From NCBI GenBank assembly GCA_023380415.1, contig JAMCRC010000037.1, positions 1-18,194 of the forward strand: 18,194 nt of DNA. The letters are read 5' to 3'. The notes under the pieces were generated by a model. That model was not told where the DNA came from, did not search any database, and saw only the letters and a program-made list of their open reading frames with translations. Position 1 is the stretch's first letter. Each line of letters opens with the position of its first letter. Positions 18,192 to 18,194 of this stretch are shown piece by piece. Origin of the DNA: Patescibacteria group bacterium. Its GTDB lineage: Bacteria > Patescibacteriota > Minisyncoccia > UBA6257 > GWB1-50-10. The position numbers were made by a program, and so were the translations under genes.

Positions 18192-18194
18192 ATG
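18192..18194 (+). CDS. Start codon of the next gene, rest outside window
   Basis: Only the ATG is present. It is called because a promoter (18131-18159) and a well-spaced ribosome binding site GAGAGG precede it. The product cannot be inferred. Confidence 0.5.

Overview
The window reads as one strand (+) of a compact, GC-rich genome of a Patescibacteria/CPR bacterium, most likely a parcubacterium. This rests on what I recognise of the families: an alanyl-tRNA synthetase that stops right after its editing domain, an RNA polymerase alpha subunit with no C-terminal domain, a short L13, a Cys-containing CPR-style S4, a pseudopilin carrying a LamG domain, a membrane-anchored baseplate-J-like protein, and several small exported Cys-rich or one-helix proteins of a kind common in these lineages. 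TGA is used as a normal stop. No tRNA, rRNA, CRISPR array, transposase or phage integrase was seen.

Layout. 1-2759: nearly complete phosphoenolpyruvate synthase (its first residues lie outside the window), overlapping by one base a small exported Cys-rich protein. 2769-4497: a small three-helix membrane protein with its own promoter and terminator, then a type IV pseudopilin-LamG gene broken by a -1 frameshift near 3877-3917. 4552-8833: D-2-hydroxyacid dehydrogenase, enolase, two exported proteins of unknown function (one with two families of regularly spaced Cys repeats) and a DoxX-family membrane protein, ending at a terminator. 8834-9062: a gene-free strip of hairpins and a promoter. 9063-13876: alaS, a divergent FtsA/PilM-like protein and the baseplate-J-like membrane protein, closely packed. 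13880-17610: infA-rpmJ-rpsM-rpsK-rpsD-rpoA-rplQ-rplM-rpsI, the classical end of the ribosomal protein/alpha operon joined to L13-S9. 17611-17886: repeats, hairpins and a terminator. 17887-18194: a 63-residue Cys-motif protein, a terminator, and the promoter, ribosome binding site and start codon of the next gene.

How the genes fit together. PpsA (pyruvate to PEP), enolase (2-phosphoglycerate/PEP) and the hydroxyacid dehydrogenase (probably pyruvate/D-lactate) all act around the PEP-pyruvate node of a fermentative metabolism. The exported and membrane proteins and the pseudopilin point to a cell surface built for attachment or uptake. The rest is core translation and transcription.

Three patterns stand out. 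(1) Several genes have a -10 box ending exactly 6-7 bases before the ATG, which predicts leaderless mRNAs; alpha lacks the domain that reads upstream promoter DNA. (2) A palindromic element inserted in frame in ppsA shares its flanking box and its four-base loop with an intergenic element upstream of alaS, while the stems differ completely. (3) The end of rpsI is followed by a second, diverged copy of its terminal hairpin and a perfect 32-bp direct repeat, with one compensatory base change between copies.
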